Shown here piece after piece: positions 6,849-7,984 of a stretch of 7,984 bases of DNA. The notes under the pieces were generated by a model. That model made no database searches. It was not told where the DNA came from and saw only the letters and a list, made by a program, of their open reading frames with translations. The position numbers and the translations under genes were made by a program. How positions within the stretch are numbered: position 1 is the stretch's first letter; each line of letters begins with the position of its first letter. The DNA is taken from contig VFLF01000434.1 in assembly GCA_009885185.1 (NCBI GenBank), positions 1 through 7,984 of the forward strand. The letters are read 5' to 3'. Origin of the DNA: Nitrosomonadales bacterium. Lineage in GTDB: Bacteria > Pseudomonadota > Gammaproteobacteria > Burkholderiales > SG8-41.

Positions 6849-7844
6849 TCAGTGCAGCACCAACTGCGCATCCTTGGCGAGCTTGCGCCATTTATTGATT
6901 TCACTTCGGATGTGCGCGTTGAACTGATCGGGCGTGCTGCCGACAGGCAACGACCCTTCACCAGCGAGGCGTTTTGCGGTATCGGGCGACTTTATGCCTT
7001 CGGCGACGGCAACTGCAATTTTGTCCACCAGGGGACGCGGCACTTTGGCCGAAGTAATGATGCCGTACCATTGATCGACTTCGTAACCGGGCAGGCCTGA
7101 TTCGGCGATGGTCGGAAACTCGGGCGCTGATGGGGAACGTTTGGCCGCTGTGATGGCGAGTGCGCGCAGCCGCGCGGACTTGAAGTGCGGCCGCAGGCTG
7201 AGTATCGTGCCGTAGCCCATCTGAATATTGCCCGCCAGCACATCGGTAATCGCCCCTGCACCGCCTTTGTAGGGTATGTGCGTGGTCTGTACGCCCCCCA
7301 GGTGATTTAGCATTTCTCCCGCGAAGTGTTGCAAGCCGCCGGTACCCGACGATCCGAAGTTGAGCTTGCCGGGATTGGCTTTTGCGTGCGCAATGAGTTC
7401 CGCCACCGATTTTGCCGGCACCGCCGGATGCACATAGAGAACATAGAACAGCGAGGTCGCCTGCGAAATCCCCTGCAAGTCCTTGGTCAGGTCATACGGC
7501 AGCTTCGCATTGGTGGCTGAATTGACGGAATGCGAGGCTGAAATTAGACACAGCGTATAGCCATCCGGACTGGCGTTAGCAGTAAGTTCCACGCCTATCG
7601 CGCCTGCCGCACCAGGACGATTGTCCACAACCACCTGGTGCCCCCAGCGCTCGGTGAGCTTCGCCGCGACCGCGCGCGCGGTAATGTCGGTTCCGGCGCC
7701 GGGCAAAAAAGGCGCGATAAGACGTACGGGCTTGGTCGGATAGCTGTCAACGGGTGATGCAGCGCGAACCATGGTTGTGCTGGCGGATGTCAACGTTACG
7801 ATCAACGCGATCGCAGTAATTCCGTGCATGAGATTCGGTAACAT
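6849..7844 (-). CDS. Bug/TctC-family solute-binding protein
   Basis: This 331-residue Bug/TctC periplasmic binding protein lies on the minus strand and converges on the third Bug gene. ATG 7844 was chosen over the in-frame ATG at 7913 because GAAGGAG lies 5 bases ahead of it and it begins a good signal peptide (hydrophobic about 9-19, likely cleavage near VRAAS at 26-30). Motifs are YPTKPVRLIAPFLPGAGTD (35-53, Asp53 in the ligand loop), VDNRPGAAG (73-81), SPDGYTLCL (92-100), AELIAHAKANPGKLNFGSSG (148-167), HIPYKGGAG (189-197) and PTIAESGLPGYEVDQWYG (244-261). By eye its third codon positions are less GC-rich than its neighbours', hinting at a separate origin. It has its own promoter-like TATAAT. 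No permease genes adjoin it, so it may borrow a TctAB pair encoded elsewhere or serve in sensing. The ligand is unknown. Confidence 0.95.
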   Translation of the reverse strand: MLPNLMHGITAIALIVTLTSASTTMVRAASPVDSYPTKPVRLIAPFLPGAGTDITARAVAAKLTERWGHQVVVDNRPGAAGAIGVELTANASPDGYTLCLISASHSVNSATNAKLPYDLTKDLQGISQATSLFYVLYVHPAVPAKSVAELIAHAKANPGKLNFGSSGTGGLQHFAGEMLNHLGGVQTTHIPYKGGAGAITDVLAGNIQMGYGTILSLRPHFKSARLRALAITAAKRSPSAPEFPTIAESGLPGYEVDQWYGIITSAKVPRPLVDKIAVAVAEGIKSPDTAKRLAGEGSLPVGSTPDQFNAHIRSEINKWRKLAKDAQLVLH

Positions 7845-7849
7845 AAGTT

Positions 7850-7856
7850 CTCCTTC
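7850..7856 (-). promoter_or_regulatory. Strong ribosome binding site (GAAGGAG)
   Basis: On the minus strand, GAAGGAG ends 5 bases before ATG 7844. It decides the start against the upstream in-frame ATG at 7913, which has no such site and would place 23 extra, non-signal-like residues before the signal peptide. Confidence 0.8.
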
Positions 7857-7875
7857 GATTCTCTGCTGATTTTTC

Positions 7876-7881
7876 ATTATA
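7876..7881 (-). promoter_or_regulatory. Probable -10 box (TATAAT) for the minus-strand Bug gene
   Basis: A perfect TATAAT on the minus strand lies in an unusually AT-rich stretch (about 7857-7905) and would give a 5' leader of about 25 bases including the ribosome binding site. The -35 region at normal spacing is poor (GGGTTT), so an activator or a weak promoter is possible. Confidence 0.5.
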
Positions 7882-7920
7882 AAACAATAAGTTACTCTAA
7901 ACCCCCATTGCATAGCAAGG

Positions 7921-7984
7921 CCCCGCCGCCACGCCGCGCGCGATTGTGCTGAAACTCAATCAACAAATCGCCGCCAGCCTGCGC
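7921..7984 (+). pseudogene. 5'-truncated duplicate of the Bug/TctC gene at 5738-6706, running off the window
   Basis: These 64 bases match 6502-6565 at 62 positions, corresponding to residues 256-276 of the third Bug protein (from PAATPR to AASLR). The two differences (7939 and 7945) fall at third codon positions and change no residue (Arg and Ile codons). Similarity stops abruptly at 7920, and an in-frame TAG lies at 7913-7915 with no start codon after it. What is visible is therefore the beginning of a copy lacking at least its first 255 codons. Only the sequence beyond 7984 can show how far the copy extends. A misassembly would have to explain the two substitutions. Confidence 0.75.

Noticed and set aside
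6640..6891. An 83-codon minus-strand frame over the convergent gap
   Set aside because: Its translation contains stretches typical of the repeat element itself and overlaps the ends of both Bug genes; it is repeat-derived, not a gene.
7845..7913. Start of the minus-strand Bug gene at ATG 7913
   Set aside because: This start would place the TATAAT and the GAAGGAG ribosome binding site inside the coding part and put 23 residues before a normal signal peptide.

Overview
The window looks like GC-rich proteobacterial DNA, most likely from a betaproteobacterium of the Burkholderiales type. The reason is the density of Bug/TctC-type extracytoplasmic solute-binding proteins, a family greatly expanded in that group (Bordetella, Cupriavidus, comamonads). 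Here they occur without any TctA/TctB membrane genes. This is inference from gene content; no rRNA or tRNA is present to place the organism.

Layout. (1) 1-597, minus strand: a Bug/TctC protein whose C-terminal part lies outside the window. (2) 675-3263, plus strand: a two-gene unit with a 6-bp gap, a MobA/MocA-like nucleotidyltransferase followed by a multi-spanning membrane protein. The membrane protein joins an N-terminal YcxB-like region to a C-terminal peptidase C13 (legumain/caspase-fold) domain with a His/Cys pair. (3) 3338-5581, plus strand: a Bug/TctC protein with a strong ribosome binding site, followed after 6 bp by a GTG-started DadA-like FAD oxidoreductase whose ribosome binding site lies inside the end of the upstream gene. 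This is a clear translationally coupled pair. (4) 5582-5737: a gap holding a perfect 25-bp inverted repeat of two palindromic REP-like units (REPIN-like). (5) 5738-6706, plus: a third Bug/TctC protein. (6) 6707-6848: a gap between convergent genes filled by an imperfect inverted-repeat element. (7) 6849-7844, minus: a fourth Bug/TctC protein with a good ribosome binding site and a TATAAT box. (8) 7921-7984: a near-exact copy (62 of 64 bases) of an internal part of the third Bug gene, preceded by an in-frame stop. It is the start of a 5'-truncated duplicate that runs out of the window.

How the genes may work together. The four Bug proteins should be periplasmic ligand binders, probably for carboxylates or amino acids. 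The SBP-DadA pair suggests that a captured amino-acid-like compound is oxidised by the flavoprotein at the membrane. The C13 membrane protease and the nucleotidyltransferase form a separate unit with no evident metabolic link. The least ordinary items are the YcxB/C13 fusion, the REPIN-like doublet and the truncated duplicate at the right edge. I see no CRISPR array, phage gene, transposase or defence locus.
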